Shown here one piece after another: positions 42,913 to 52,098 of a stretch of 64,000 nt of DNA. Location: NCBI RefSeq assembly GCF_913566895.1, contig NZ_CAJYCN010000005.1:124001-188000 (forward strand), in the 5' to 3' direction. The notes under the pieces were generated by a model, which was given only the letters and a program-made list of their open reading frames with translations, was not told where the DNA came from and made no database searches. This stretch comes from Listeria ilorinensis. GTDB taxonomy: Bacteria > Bacillota > Bacilli > Lactobacillales > Listeriaceae. Both the position numbers and the translations under genes were made by a program. Each line of letters starts with the position of its first letter. Positions within the stretch are counted from its first letter, which is position 1.

Positions 42913-43638
42913 ATGTATGCAAAGATTAATGATATACAGCTTTACTATCAAATATATGGGCAAGGGGAGCCGCTACTAATGATGCATGGCAATGGGCAGG
43001 ATCATCAGGACTTAGAAAGGATGATCAGCTACTTTGCAAAAAGCTATCAGGTGATCGTCCCGGATACGCGAGCACATGGCCGTTCGGAAGTGGGGAATGT
43101 GCCGCTCGACTATGAGCTACTAGCAGATGATATGCTTGCACTGCTGGATTTTCTGGCAATCTCTTCCTATCATGTGGTGGGCTACAGTGATGGTGGGATT
43201 ATCGCGCTTATTATGGGGATCAAGCAGCCGGATCGGCAATTAAACGGCGCAGTAATCGGTGCTAATTATAATATTGAACAGATTCGGTCATTTTCAAATT
43301 TGATTTGTCAGATGGGCTATTATCTTTGTCGAGTTCTTGCAGGTGTCAGCTCGTTTTTTAAGAAATATCGAGAACGATTGCGGCTGATGGCTTTTTATCC
43401 GCGAATTAAGCGGTTAGATCTTGCTAAAATTAAAGCCCCGTTTCTAACGATCATTGGCGAGCGGGATCTTTTTATATCTATAGAAGAAACTCGAAAAATG
43501 ACGACTGCTTTGACAAAAGGTACGATGAAAGTCGTGAAAGGCGGCACACATTTTCTGCCCATGCAAAATCCGCAAATTTTGAATCGACTGATCGATCAAT
43601 TTTTAAATCGTAAAGGAGTGCAAGCATGTTCCCGCTAA
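42913..43638 (+). CDS. Alpha/beta-fold hydrolase
   Basis: The 241-aa cytoplasmic protein has the oxyanion-region HGNGQD, nucleophile elbow GYSDGG, acid residue in IGERDLF and histidine in GGTHFLP. Substrate unknown. An L. monocytogenes gene of this kind follows eno (lmo2453 type). The start is uncertain: ATG 42913 has only a weak AAGAAAG site, and ATG 42883 overlaps the preceding gene. The end overlaps the next gene by 13 bases. Confidence 0.85.
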   Translation: MYAKINDIQLYYQIYGQGEPLLMMHGNGQDHQDLERMISYFAKSYQVIVPDTRAHGRSEVGNVPLDYELLADDMLALLDFLAISSYHVVGYSDGGIIALIMGIKQPDRQLNGAVIGANYNIEQIRSFSNLICQMGYYLCRVLAGVSSFFKKYRERLRLMAFYPRIKRLDLAKIKAPFLTIIGERDLFISIEETRKMTTALTKGTMKVVKGGTHFLPMQNPQILNRLIDQFLNRKGVQACSR

Positions 43639-44606
43639 ATCAAAGACAGGCACAGCAATTGGTGGAGAAATTGATGCAAGATCTTCCTTATTCGATCAAT
43701 TTGATGGATGGATTTGGTCGAATCATTGCAAGTGGAGATGATCGGCGAATTGGCGAGCTGCACCCGGGAGCAATGGAGGCGATTCGCTTAGGGAGCCGCG
43801 TAGATATTTACGAAGACCAGCCGCTGGTCAAAAAAGGAACAAATATGCCGATCTTTCTTGAGAAACAGATTGTTGGCGTGGTCGGAATTACCGGCGATCC
43901 GAACCAAGTAGCGCCATTTTGCCAAATCGTCAGTACGATGGTCATCTTGCTGACTGAGGAGGCCATTCGCACCGCAAAAGAAGAAACTGAACGTTCCAAT
44001 CAAAGCAGGCAGCTCGAAAGATTACTTCTAAAAGAAACGGCGCTTACAGAGCAGGACTTGCAGCAGGCGACAGGGCTGGGCATTGATCCCCGCAGGCCGC
44101 TTCGATTCTACTACGGGAAAGAAAAGTGGTCATTCGAGGCGCCGCAACTCAAACTGGAAGCAGATGAATGGTTGATGATCTGGCAGGGAAGTGAGCCCAT
44201 TATAGGAGCAGATAAGTTATATGGTACCTCAAACAGCCAATCCTGGCCGCTAAAATCGGCTGTTAGGCAGGCACAAACGGCTTTCTGGATTGGACAAGCT
44301 TTAGGTCTCGAGGGAGCGGTCGACTATCTGGATGTCGGGCATTTGTGGAATCGGGATTTGTCAGAAGAACAGTGTGGTGTTTTGCAGCCGCTCGACAGTG
44401 CGCCGGAACTTCTGGCGACATTGCTGGCTTATTTTCGATGGAATGGTGAAATGAAAGCGGTCAGTGCGGCTTTACATATTCATCGAAATACTCTACTGTA
44501 TCGACTTGACAAGATTGCGGTTCTGACTGGAAAAAATCCCCACCGTTTTATAGATTTGCAATTACTAGTGAGCGCTTGGCTAAATAAGCAATTAGAGAAA
44601 AAATAA
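43626..44606 (+). CDS. cdaR: CdaR-type sugar-diacid/glycerate regulator
   Basis: 326 aa. An N-terminal sugar-diacid recognition domain (SINLMDGFGRIIASGDDRRIGELHPGA) and a C-terminal PucR-type helix-turn-helix (MKAVSAALHIHRNTLLYRLDKI) make up the CdaR layout. CdaR proteins activate glucarate, galactarate and glycerate use. The gene converges on a glycerate kinase gene across one shared terminator, its likely target (inference). AAAGGAG precedes the ATG. Confidence 0.87.
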   Translation: MFPLNQRQAQQLVEKLMQDLPYSINLMDGFGRIIASGDDRRIGELHPGAMEAIRLGSRVDIYEDQPLVKKGTNMPIFLEKQIVGVVGITGDPNQVAPFCQIVSTMVILLTEEAIRTAKEETERSNQSRQLERLLLKETALTEQDLQQATGLGIDPRRPLRFYYGKEKWSFEAPQLKLEADEWLMIWQGSEPIIGADKLYGTSNSQSWPLKSAVRQAQTAFWIGQALGLEGAVDYLDVGHLWNRDLSEEQCGVLQPLDSAPELLATLLAYFRWNGEMKAVSAALHIHRNTLLYRLDKIAVLTGKNPHRFIDLQLLVSAWLNKQLEKK

Positions 44607-44659
44607 AACTGTCAAAGTACATCCCCATTAATGAGGGCGGTACTTTGACAGTTTTATTT
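44601..44659. terminator. Shared bidirectional terminator, 20-bp stem
   Basis: 44601-44620 pairs perfectly with 44640-44659. The stem overlaps the stop codons of both convergent genes. Confidence 0.92.
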
Positions 44660-45787
44660 CTGTAGTTGTATGAGTCGCGCAATATTTTCACAAGTTCTGA
44701 TAATATTGGCTTTGCTTTCAGCTAGTGCTGCTTCGAGTGGGACAGCTCCTTGAACGATACCAAAAATCGCATCAATGCCTTCCGGATAAAGAGTATCAAT
44801 TCCGTCGCCGATCCGCCCAGCAATTGCAATCACAGGTATCTGCTGTTTCTGGGCCGCATGAGCAACACCTATGGGAGTTTTGCCAAATTTGGTCTGGGCA
44901 TCAATCCCGCCTTCTCCTGTTAGGCAATAATCTGCCTGTTGCAACTGTTCATCTAGTCTGCTCATTTCAATCACGAGTTCGACCCCTGATCGGATCGTGG
45001 CATTCGTAAAAGCTAGCAAGCCCGCACCCAGTCCGCCAGCAGCGCCTGCGCCTGGTGTATCTGCAATTTGTTTGCCAAGCTGCTGCTTGATCACCTGGGC
45101 ATAGTGTTCAAGATTCCGATCTAATTGTTCAACCATCTGCAGAGTTGCCCCTTTTTGAGGCCCGAAAATATGTGAGGCACCTTGCGAACCGCACAGCGGA
45201 TTTTTCACATCAGAAGCCAGTAAAATTTCAACATCATCTAAACGAGGATGGCGATCAGCTATATCAATGGAAGTCAGTTTAGCGAGGGCACCGCCGCCGA
45301 AACCAATGGATTGGCTATTTTGATCCAGCAGTTTGATACCAAGTGCTTGTGCCATTCCTGCCCCGCCATCGTTTGTTGCACTTCCGCCAAGACCGATAAT
45401 CAGACGCTCGATTGGATAAGCAAGTGCGGCTGCAATCAATTCACCCGTACCATAAGTAGTCGTCTTTAGCGGATTTCTTGTTTGGGCATTTACATAATGA
45501 AGACCACTTGCTTCCGCCATTTCGATAACCGCTGTTTTCTTATCCCCAAGCAGACCAAATCGAGCAGTGACAGGACTGCCAAGTGGACCTGTTACCGTCT
45601 TGCTCATTACCTGTCCAGCTGTTGCATCAACTAATGCCTGCATAGTACCTTCTCCGCCGTCTGCCATTGGTACATGCACATAATCACTATCTGGGAAAAC
45701 TTTTTTTAATCCTGTTTCCATTGCTTGGCAGACTTCTTTAGCTGTAAGGCTGCCTTTGAAAGAATCAGGTGCTAATACGAATTTCAT
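44654..45787 (-). CDS. garK: Glycerate kinase
   Basis: A 377-aa type I glycerate kinase starting MKFVLAPDSFKGSLTAKEV, with VPMADGGEGT, IGLGGSATNDGGAGMAQ and LTGEGGIDAQT, all family hallmarks. It phosphorylates D-glycerate (2- or 3-phosphoglycerate product), feeding lower glycolysis. AGGAGGG lies 6 bases before the ATG at 45787; an ATG two codons earlier abuts the ribosome site. Convergent with the CdaR gene. Confidence 0.92.
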   Translation of the reverse strand: MKFVLAPDSFKGSLTAKEVCQAMETGLKKVFPDSDYVHVPMADGGEGTMQALVDATAGQVMSKTVTGPLGSPVTARFGLLGDKKTAVIEMAEASGLHYVNAQTRNPLKTTTYGTGELIAAALAYPIERLIIGLGGSATNDGGAGMAQALGIKLLDQNSQSIGFGGGALAKLTSIDIADRHPRLDDVEILLASDVKNPLCGSQGASHIFGPQKGATLQMVEQLDRNLEHYAQVIKQQLGKQIADTPGAGAAGGLGAGLLAFTNATIRSGVELVIEMSRLDEQLQQADYCLTGEGGIDAQTKFGKTPIGVAHAAQKQQIPVIAIAGRIGDGIDTLYPEGIDAIFGIVQGAVPLEAALAESKANIIRTCENIARLIQLQK

Positions 45788-45870
45788 AATCATCCCTCCT
45801 CTACCAGTATAACGAAGTATGCGTATAAAAACGATAGTGATTTTACCAGTAATAATGGGGCGTTTGCACA

Positions 45871-45900
45871 AAAAGATGTGGTCGGTGAATGACCACATCT
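45871..45900 (-). terminator. Terminator after the LRR-LPXTG gene
   Basis: Minus strand: GATGTGGTC pairs with GACCACATC, then T5. Confidence 0.8.
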
Positions 45901-45905
45901 GCCTT

Positions 45906-48197
45906 TTATTTACGTTTCTTTAAAGTGAAGATCGTAATCAGTGTTAATCCTGCTCCGAATAGCGGCCAAGTTTTGCTTGTTTGATCCCCTGTTTTAGGTA
46001 AGGTCACCGTATCGTTAGTAGTCGCTGTATGATTATTAGCAGAATCTTGACCGGTAGGTGTAACAGAGGGTTCGTCGGAAGGCGTGTCAGCATCTTGGTC
46101 ATCTCCGTTGTCAGATGGTTCTGGAGCAGCGGTCACGTCTATAACCAGAGAAGCTGTGGCTGTTTGTCCCATGGAATCTGTCACTGTATAAGTAACCGTC
46201 GTTTTGCCTAGAGCAGAAGTATCAACTGTTCCTGAAGTAGTGACTTTCAGTGTATCTTGACTGTCTTCTAGATCATTGATTTCTTTTATATAAGTCATAG
46301 GATCAAAAGGAGTACCTTGAGCAATTGAAACTTCTTGATCTGTCAATTTGATCGAAGGACGGGCATCTACATAAACAGCCAGTGTTTTTTGATCAGCAGC
46401 AAGACCGAGGGAGTCTGAGACGTTAAAATTAACAGCATATGTGACGCCAGGTTTTGCGGTATTGACAGTTCCACTTACTTGCAGAACTTTTGCTAAATCA
46501 TCTGCACTGTCATAGTCATCTGATAAATTGACTGTGGTATAGTCCGTATAACTAAAGGAACTGTCTTGTTTGACTTTTACTTGATCTGGATTAAGCTCGA
46601 TAACAGGTTTTTCATTCGGTAAAGCATCTCCTGTCACAGTGAAATTCGTTTGGGCATTTTGGTTGGATTTATCTTTTAGCCCCTCCAACTGTACATTGAG
46701 TTCATAAGTTCCGGATTTGACGATCTGCATGTATGTCGTCGAATAACCGTTTTCATCTGTACCTTTTGTGAATCTAATACCATCCGGATCTCCACTCACC
46801 ACATAAACATCTACATCCAAGAATTCTTCATTGAACATAGAGAGATTCTTTTCCACATTATATTTTTCACCTTCGTCAAGTGAAATGGATGGACGAACAG
46901 ATACAAGATCATACTGTGCATTCGAAAGAGCGGTTGCTGCAGGATCTTTTACCAGAATATCTGCTGCATTGAAGTAATTCATGCCCCCAGATGGCGGGTA
47001 AGTGTCAATGGCGATATCATATAAAAAGTTTTTATGCACATTGACATAGTTGACTTCTCCGTTTAAAAGATAATCAGGTACTTCGCCGTGAATCCCATTG
47101 CACTGAATATCAAAGGTTTCAAGTGTATCGCGCAAATTTGCGTAGGAGTCAGGGATTGTACCGCGCAATAGGTTGAAGCCAGCATAAATGGTTTCAAGTT
47201 CCGGACAATTGCCCAGCTCTGAGGGCAAGTATTCCAGTGCCATTTCAGAGATATCAAGGTAATTCAAACTTTCACACTGACCGATTTCAGCAGGGAGTTT
47301 GGAAATGTAATTGTAGCCGCCTACTTGAAGTGTTTCAAGTTTTTTTAAATTCCCAATGGAGTGCGGCAGGCTCGTGATCCCTTCACCATCAAAACCATTA
47401 TAAGTAGCATTTAGTGCATTTCCTGTAACATCAAGGGTTTTGAGTTCTGTACAGTTGCCTAATTCTTCGGGAACAGCTCCAGAAAGTTCATTTGAGAACA
47501 TTCGTAAGCTCGTCAACTTTGTCAGATTTCCGATTTCAGCAGGGATTTGTCCAGTCAACACACCATGTGAGGAGCCTTCAGAATTGTTAACGACTTCAAG
47601 AGACGTTAAACCAGTAAACAAACCGATTGCTTTTGGGATGTACTCTGTTTTTCCATGATCTACCCAAGCTTTGATGCGTGTAATTTCAGCTAAATCTCCG
47701 TAAGTAATCTCATCAAGTGATTTTTTTTCAGGATGTTCGTAACCAACATATTTAATGGCAGAATTTATGAGCCACGCTTGCCCTTCAAATAAGGCAGGAT
47801 CAACAATTTCGTCATCATGAGAGCCATCTGTTAATTCTGCGATAGAAAGATCCGTTGAAGTGAGTGCTTGCGTGGTCATCACTTGGTTTTTAGAGCTTAC
47901 TGTTGATTCTGTAGCAGGCGCTGAATCTGTTTCAGGTGTTTCTTCCTGTACCTCACTAGATTCAGAAACAATGATTTCCTCTATCTCAGAGCCTTTTACT
48001 GGTTCAGGTTCTGTCGTAGCAGAACTTCCCTCAGTCGTTGAAGTACTGTCAGAGGATGCAGGTTTCCTGTTTTCGGGTTCAGGTGTTTGTTCTGTTTGTG
48101 ATGCTGGCAAAAAGTCTTCAGCGAGCGTTGACGTTGGGATAAAAATCGTCAAGCTGATCATACTGATAGAACAAACAGTTACCATTTTTTTAAACAA
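45906..48197 (-). CDS. LRR surface protein with LPXTG anchor
   Basis: 763 aa. A signal peptide ends near TLAED. A Ser/Thr/Glu-rich region follows (to about 105), then leucine-rich repeats (about 165-420) with plant-type features such as GAVPEELGN and GTIPDSYANL, Ig-like LapB/DUF5011-type domains (two clear ones at about 530-690), an acidic Pro-rich stalk, and LPKTG with a membrane segment and KKRK tail. It is predicted to be sortase-anchored; the ligand is unknown. The start is TTG with GGGGG 7 bases upstream. Confidence 0.9.
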   Translation of the reverse strand: MFKKMVTVCSISMISLTIFIPTSTLAEDFLPASQTEQTPEPENRKPASSDSTSTTEGSSATTEPEPVKGSEIEEIIVSESSEVQEETPETDSAPATESTVSSKNQVMTTQALTSTDLSIAELTDGSHDDEIVDPALFEGQAWLINSAIKYVGYEHPEKKSLDEITYGDLAEITRIKAWVDHGKTEYIPKAIGLFTGLTSLEVVNNSEGSSHGVLTGQIPAEIGNLTKLTSLRMFSNELSGAVPEELGNCTELKTLDVTGNALNATYNGFDGEGITSLPHSIGNLKKLETLQVGGYNYISKLPAEIGQCESLNYLDISEMALEYLPSELGNCPELETIYAGFNLLRGTIPDSYANLRDTLETFDIQCNGIHGEVPDYLLNGEVNYVNVHKNFLYDIAIDTYPPSGGMNYFNAADILVKDPAATALSNAQYDLVSVRPSISLDEGEKYNVEKNLSMFNEEFLDVDVYVVSGDPDGIRFTKGTDENGYSTTYMQIVKSGTYELNVQLEGLKDKSNQNAQTNFTVTGDALPNEKPVIELNPDQVKVKQDSSFSYTDYTTVNLSDDYDSADDLAKVLQVSGTVNTAKPGVTYAVNFNVSDSLGLAADQKTLAVYVDARPSIKLTDQEVSIAQGTPFDPMTYIKEINDLEDSQDTLKVTTSGTVDTSALGKTTVTYTVTDSMGQTATASLVIDVTAAPEPSDNGDDQDADTPSDEPSVTPTGQDSANNHTATTNDTVTLPKTGDQTSKTWPLFGAGLTLITIFTLKKRK

Positions 48198-48327
48198 AAA
48201 TATTCCCCCAGTTCATTAAGATGTATCATTATAATACTACTTATGAAATAGGGGAATCGTTAAATCGCTAAATATTCGAAAAAAGTTCATATATAAGTGG
48301 AATTTATTACTTTTTTTGACTTAGAAA

Positions 48328-49899
48328 TCATGCATTTTTCTTTCGTAGATTACGCCATAGTAAAAACGCAAGTGGTAAAATCAGAAAAGCCATAATGGAA
48401 GCAGTCAAAAATACATGCTGGTACGCAAGCTCGGCGGCTTGATGAAGCGAATTTTCTAGTGCGCTTTGAATTTGTGGCACAGGGATTTTATCGATTTGAC
48501 TGGCAAGATCGTTTGCATTGCCTGCATTACTTGTAAATTTTTCCCACTCAGAAGCAGGAATGTCTTGCGGGGAGATCCCGTTTTTTTGAAGATTTTCAGG
48601 AATAATTGTTTTGAGCTGGCCAAAGCCATTTTGGATCAAAGTTGCGTAAATCGTTGGTGCGATTGTCAAGCCGATTTGCCGGGCAACAGAGAGTGTGCCA
48701 AGAGCGGATCCTTTTTCTTCGCCAGCGGCATTTGAGGCAAGAACAGAAAGTGGTGCACCGATCAGGAAGCCAAAGCCGATTCCTGCAACAATGGAAGCAG
48801 CTATAAATAACGGTTTTGTATCAGCAAAGTAAGCTAACCAGCCAAAGCCGATCACTGTAATGATACTTGCATAAACGAGTGTTTTAACAGGTCCCTGCTT
48901 ATCAACAAAAATACCGCCCATTGAAGCCCCGACACCAGCTGCTAGTGCTAAAGGCGTCATCCAGTAGCCGGAGTTTGCAGCTGAAACGCCCAGTATTGCC
49001 TGAACAAAAGAGGGGACGAAGATGACAGCTGCAATCAGTGTTCCAGAGAGAAAGCCCATCAGCAGTGTGAGCAGATAAGCTTTTTGGCGAAGCAGTGAAA
49101 ACGGTAGAATGGAGTCGACATTTCGCTTTGGATTGCTTCTTTCGATTAAAATCAAGATTATAAAAAGCAAGATACCAAGTACAAGCAGACCCAGCACTTT
49201 TAATGATAGGAAACTGCCAAGTAGGTCATCCGAGCCAAGATTCGTGATGGCGAACATGATGCTGAGAATAGCTGTAGAAAGGAAGACGATTCCCCAAAAG
49301 TCCGTTTTTGAAAGGACATTTCCCTTGGTTTCAGGAATGACGAACAGCCCAAAAATAAGAAGCAGTAAGGCGATCGGCACATTGATCAAGAAAAGCCAAT
49401 GCCAGCTGCCGGTCCAGTCCAGCAAAAAGCTACCGATGTTGGGTCCCAAAACAGAGGCGATCCCATTCATTGCCCCCAGGATCCCAAGCAGACTTCCTTG
49501 TCGATCTTTTGGCATCGTACTGAGCACATGCGAACTTGCGATAATAAAAATACCACCGCCGCCAAATGATTGAATCAGCCTAGCAGTCAGGAAGAATGCA
49601 AAGCTGGGACTTAGTGCCACAAGTAGTGACCCCAGCCCAAAAATCAATATTTCAATCAAAAAGAGTTTTTTTCGTCCATAACGGTCAGCGAGTTTACCAA
49701 CGATCGGTGTACTGACAGCCATGCCGAGTGTATAAAGCGTAATTCCCCATGCCCCTTCAGTCGCAGAAACTTGAAAAGACTGGTTGATCGTTGTGAGTGC
49801 CGCACTGATGATGCCATTGTCCAGTGCCGCCATAAATACCCCGATGATGAAAATAAGCAAAGAAGTTGGTATCTTTTGACTTTTGGATACATTTTCCAT
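48328..49899 (-). CDS. MFS multidrug efflux transporter (DHA2, 14-TM)
   Basis: A 523-aa membrane protein of the EmrB/QacA family, with the drug:H+ antiporter loop GKLADRYGRKK after helix 2, GVFMAALDNGII in helix 1, and a tandem of about 14 hydrophobic segments. It probably exports toxic compounds using proton motive force. GAGGGAG favours the ATG at 49899 over 49908, which directly abuts it. A MarR gene lies upstream and a palindrome sits in the gap. Confidence 0.9.
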   Translation of the reverse strand: MENVSKSQKIPTSLLIFIIGVFMAALDNGIISAALTTINQSFQVSATEGAWGITLYTLGMAVSTPIVGKLADRYGRKKLFLIEILIFGLGSLLVALSPSFAFFLTARLIQSFGGGGIFIIASSHVLSTMPKDRQGSLLGILGAMNGIASVLGPNIGSFLLDWTGSWHWLFLINVPIALLLLIFGLFVIPETKGNVLSKTDFWGIVFLSTAILSIMFAITNLGSDDLLGSFLSLKVLGLLVLGILLFIILILIERSNPKRNVDSILPFSLLRQKAYLLTLLMGFLSGTLIAAVIFVPSFVQAILGVSAANSGYWMTPLALAAGVGASMGGIFVDKQGPVKTLVYASIITVIGFGWLAYFADTKPLFIAASIVAGIGFGFLIGAPLSVLASNAAGEEKGSALGTLSVARQIGLTIAPTIYATLIQNGFGQLKTIIPENLQKNGISPQDIPASEWEKFTSNAGNANDLASQIDKIPVPQIQSALENSLHQAAELAYQHVFLTASIMAFLILPLAFLLWRNLRKKNA

Positions 49900-49920
49900 G
49901 TTTTTCATCTCCCTCTATTT

Positions 49921-49960
49921 TAGTTAACTCTAAATTAACTATTAATCAGGATTTTGTCAA
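49921..49960 (-). promoter_or_regulatory. Promoter and MarR-type operator for the MFS gene
   Basis: Minus strand: TTGACA (49955-49960), 17-base spacer, TAATTT (49932-49937). TAGTTAA (49921-49927) and TTAACTA (49935-49941) form a perfect 7-bp inverted repeat with a 7-base centre that overlaps the -10. The neighbouring MarR protein is the likely binder. Confidence 0.7.
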
Positions 49961-49970
49961 AGATTTAAGC

Positions 49971-50408
49971 TTATAGATCATGGGGATGAAGCATTTGGGG
50001 TTCCAAGTGTTGTTCCAGAAGTTGAAAAGCTTCCAGAACGGTCGCGCGCTCAGTCGGTGTCATTTTTCGGAGAGCAGCAGCCAAATTTTGCAAACCGCCA
50101 TCTAGCGCTTCATTAAATAAATGAGCCGCTTTTTCAGATAAGGCAATCAGTGTCACACGCCGATCTTTTTCAGAGTTATAGCGAATGACGAGATCGGCCG
50201 CTTCTAATCGATTGGTAATCCCATTCATGTTGGGCATACTTGTCTCCATCTGAGCAGCTAATACGCGCATAGGTGTTTCGCCTTCGATCATCAGATAAAG
50301 AAGGGTTTTCATTTGCGGCATGCTAAGGTGCATTCCGACCCATTTAGTGAAATCACCGATCCCAATTCGGTAGATGACACGTTTATAAAGTGACCATAAT
50401 TCTTCCAT
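49971..50408 (-). CDS. MarR-family transcriptional regulator
   Basis: A 145-aa winged-helix protein with RVLAAQMETSMPNMNGITNRL as the recognition helix region and a wing DLVIRYNSEKDRRVTLIAL containing the usual D-x-R. It is transcribed in the same direction as the efflux gene 71 bases downstream and is probably its repressor. GGGAG lies 9 bases before the ATG; a TATAAT is seen upstream on the minus strand. Confidence 0.88.
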   Translation of the reverse strand: MEELWSLYKRVIYRIGIGDFTKWVGMHLSMPQMKTLLYLMIEGETPMRVLAAQMETSMPNMNGITNRLEAADLVIRYNSEKDRRVTLIALSEKAAHLFNEALDGGLQNLAAALRKMTPTERATVLEAFQLLEQHLEPQMLHPHDL

Positions 50409-50541
50409 TTGACATGTCTCCCTTCTCGCGTTATTATATGTCTATTGTACTTGAAATCACTCGAAAAAAGCCAGTTGTAAAAAGCAGTCAAATCGGCTAC
50501 AATGGAGTGAATACAAGATTGATATGGAGGATTGCTAAAAA

Positions 50542-51285
50542 ATGAGTGCGGATCGTAGCTTTAGCTTGAAAGCGGGTAAACGTGCGGTTTTGCTCTTGCA
50601 TGGTTTTGCAGGAACGACAGAGGATGTTAGAGAACTTGGGGAACGCTTGGCAGAAAATGGCTATACTGTTTATGCACCGAATTTTCGTGGGCATGGTGAT
50701 GAGCCGGCGATCTTTTTAAAGACAACGCCAGAAATGTGGTACGAAGACGCTGTTGCAGGTTATGAGACACTCCAAAAAGAGGGCTATCATGAGATTGCGA
50801 TCGTGGGCGTGGCAATGGGTGGCGTATTTGCCTTGAAAATGGCGGAACAGTTTCATCCTAAAGCAATCGTGCCATTATGTGCCAATGTCAACCGAAAAAT
50901 GCGCTATATTCCAGTAGAGCAATATTTACAAAAACAATTAGAGAAAGACGGCATGCATGCAGAAGATGTGGCAGCGATGATTCAAAGTTATCAGCCAGAA
51001 ATTGCAAAGATGGCGGAGGAACGTTCGTCATTCTACAAAAATGTCGCAATTAATATTGAAAAGATCCAAGTACCAACGATGATCGGTCAGGGATGTCAGG
51101 ATGAAGAAATTGATGCAGACAATGCTAATTACATCTTCAAACACATCCATACGAATGAAAAGCAGCTTTGCTTCTATCAAGGTAGTGGGCACGATATCGT
51201 GAATGACTGTGAAAAAGATCTTTTGGAAGAAGACTTAATTTACTTCCTAGATGATTTGATGTGGCTTGACGAAGAAGTTGGTTAA
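50542..51285 (+). CDS. Carboxylesterase-family protein lacking the nucleophile serine
   Basis: The 247-aa protein matches Est30-type carboxylesterases: HGFAGTTEDV oxyanion region, the acidic residue region QDEEID, and histidine in GSGHDIVND. The nucleophile elbow reads GVAMGG instead of G-x-S-x-G, so residue 91 is alanine (codon GCA at 50812-50814). Normal serine-hydrolase activity is therefore not expected; a binding or regulatory role is possible. Relatives sit near secG-rnr in other Listeria, but those genes are not here. GGAGG precedes the ATG. Confidence 0.85.
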   Translation: MSADRSFSLKAGKRAVLLLHGFAGTTEDVRELGERLAENGYTVYAPNFRGHGDEPAIFLKTTPEMWYEDAVAGYETLQKEGYHEIAIVGVAMGGVFALKMAEQFHPKAIVPLCANVNRKMRYIPVEQYLQKQLEKDGMHAEDVAAMIQSYQPEIAKMAEERSSFYKNVAINIEKIQVPTMIGQGCQDEEIDADNANYIFKHIHTNEKQLCFYQGSGHDIVNDCEKDLLEEDLIYFLDDLMWLDEEVG

Positions 51286-51294
51286 AGATAAATT

Positions 51295-51335
51295 TTTAAA
51301 TCCAGTATTGGCTATTAGCTGATACTGGATTTTTG
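51295..51335 (+). terminator. Terminator after the esterase-like gene
   Basis: AAATCCAGTAT (51298-51308) pairs with ATACTGGATTT (51322-51332), then T's. Confidence 0.85.
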
Positions 51336-51417
51336 TTGTGGTGAAGGAAGAAAGGCTGACAGGAATTTAAAAATCACCTATACTAGATTTATCAATGAAG
51401 AAAAGGGGCGTTTATTC

Positions 51418-51765
51418 ATGACGAAGCACCGGATTTTTACGACCAGTTTTGCAAGTGTCTATCCGCATTATGTCCAAAAAGCAGTGCGTAAAGGCCGTCA
51501 AAAAGAAGAAGTGGATACCATTATTTGCTGGTTGACTGGCTACAAGCAGACCGAACTTGAAAAACAGATTGATGAGGAAGTCGATTTTGAAACCTTTTTT
51601 AATCAGGCACCGGAATTAAACCCGCATGCTTCGCTAATCAAAGGGGTAGTTTGCGGTGTACGTGTAGAAGAAGTAGAAGACCCACTGATGCAGAAAATCC
51701 GCTATTTAGATAAATTGATTGATGAACTGGCAAAAGGGAAGGCGATGGAGAAGATTTTAAGATAA
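51418..51765 (+). CDS. DUF2200-family protein
   Basis: 115 aa. It begins [20 protein letters not shown], continues through [14 protein letters not shown], and ends in the conserved tail [20 protein letters not shown], the pattern of DUF2200. Biochemical function is unknown; the protein is small, cytoplasmic and charged. AAAAGGGG precedes the ATG. It marks the start of the accessory-looking block. Confidence 0.87.
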   Translation: MTKHRIFTTSFASVYPHYVQKAVRKGRQKEEVDTIICWLTGYKQTELEKQIDEEVDFETFFNQAPELNPHASLIKGVVCGVRVEEVEDPLMQKIRYLDKLIDELAKGKAMEKILR

Positions 51766-52098
51766 CGATGTTCAATATTGGTTTATAAAAGAGTAGAACT
51801 AAAATGTATCAAAATATTCTTCAAGCAGGAAACATTGTTAAAAAAGCCAGACGATGGTCTGGTGTAAAAAAAGTAGCCTTTATTACTGACTCAAAGTAGA
51901 AGGCTATTTTTTGTAGCCGTTATTTTGTTTAATGGCACAATCATGAGGCAATTTACGAAGGGTATTCTCGCTGGGGGCACTACGGTGCACGTAATCATTT
52001 TGCTGACGATTGTTATCTAATCCTTGCAAAAAAGGATGTTCAAATGGCTAAAAAAAGTTTAAAATATAAAGATAAAATGAAGCAGACGAGGTGCGAAA
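51766..52098. other. Intergenic region with a terminator and hairpin
   Basis: CCAGAC/GTCTGG makes a small hairpin at 51847-51862. A terminator-like structure pairs TAGCCTT with AAGGCTA and ends in T's (51872-51915). A 25-codon frame from 51943 (MRQFTKGILAGG) looks like the start of a YtxH-type protein but stops early and may be a remnant. Confidence 0.45.
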
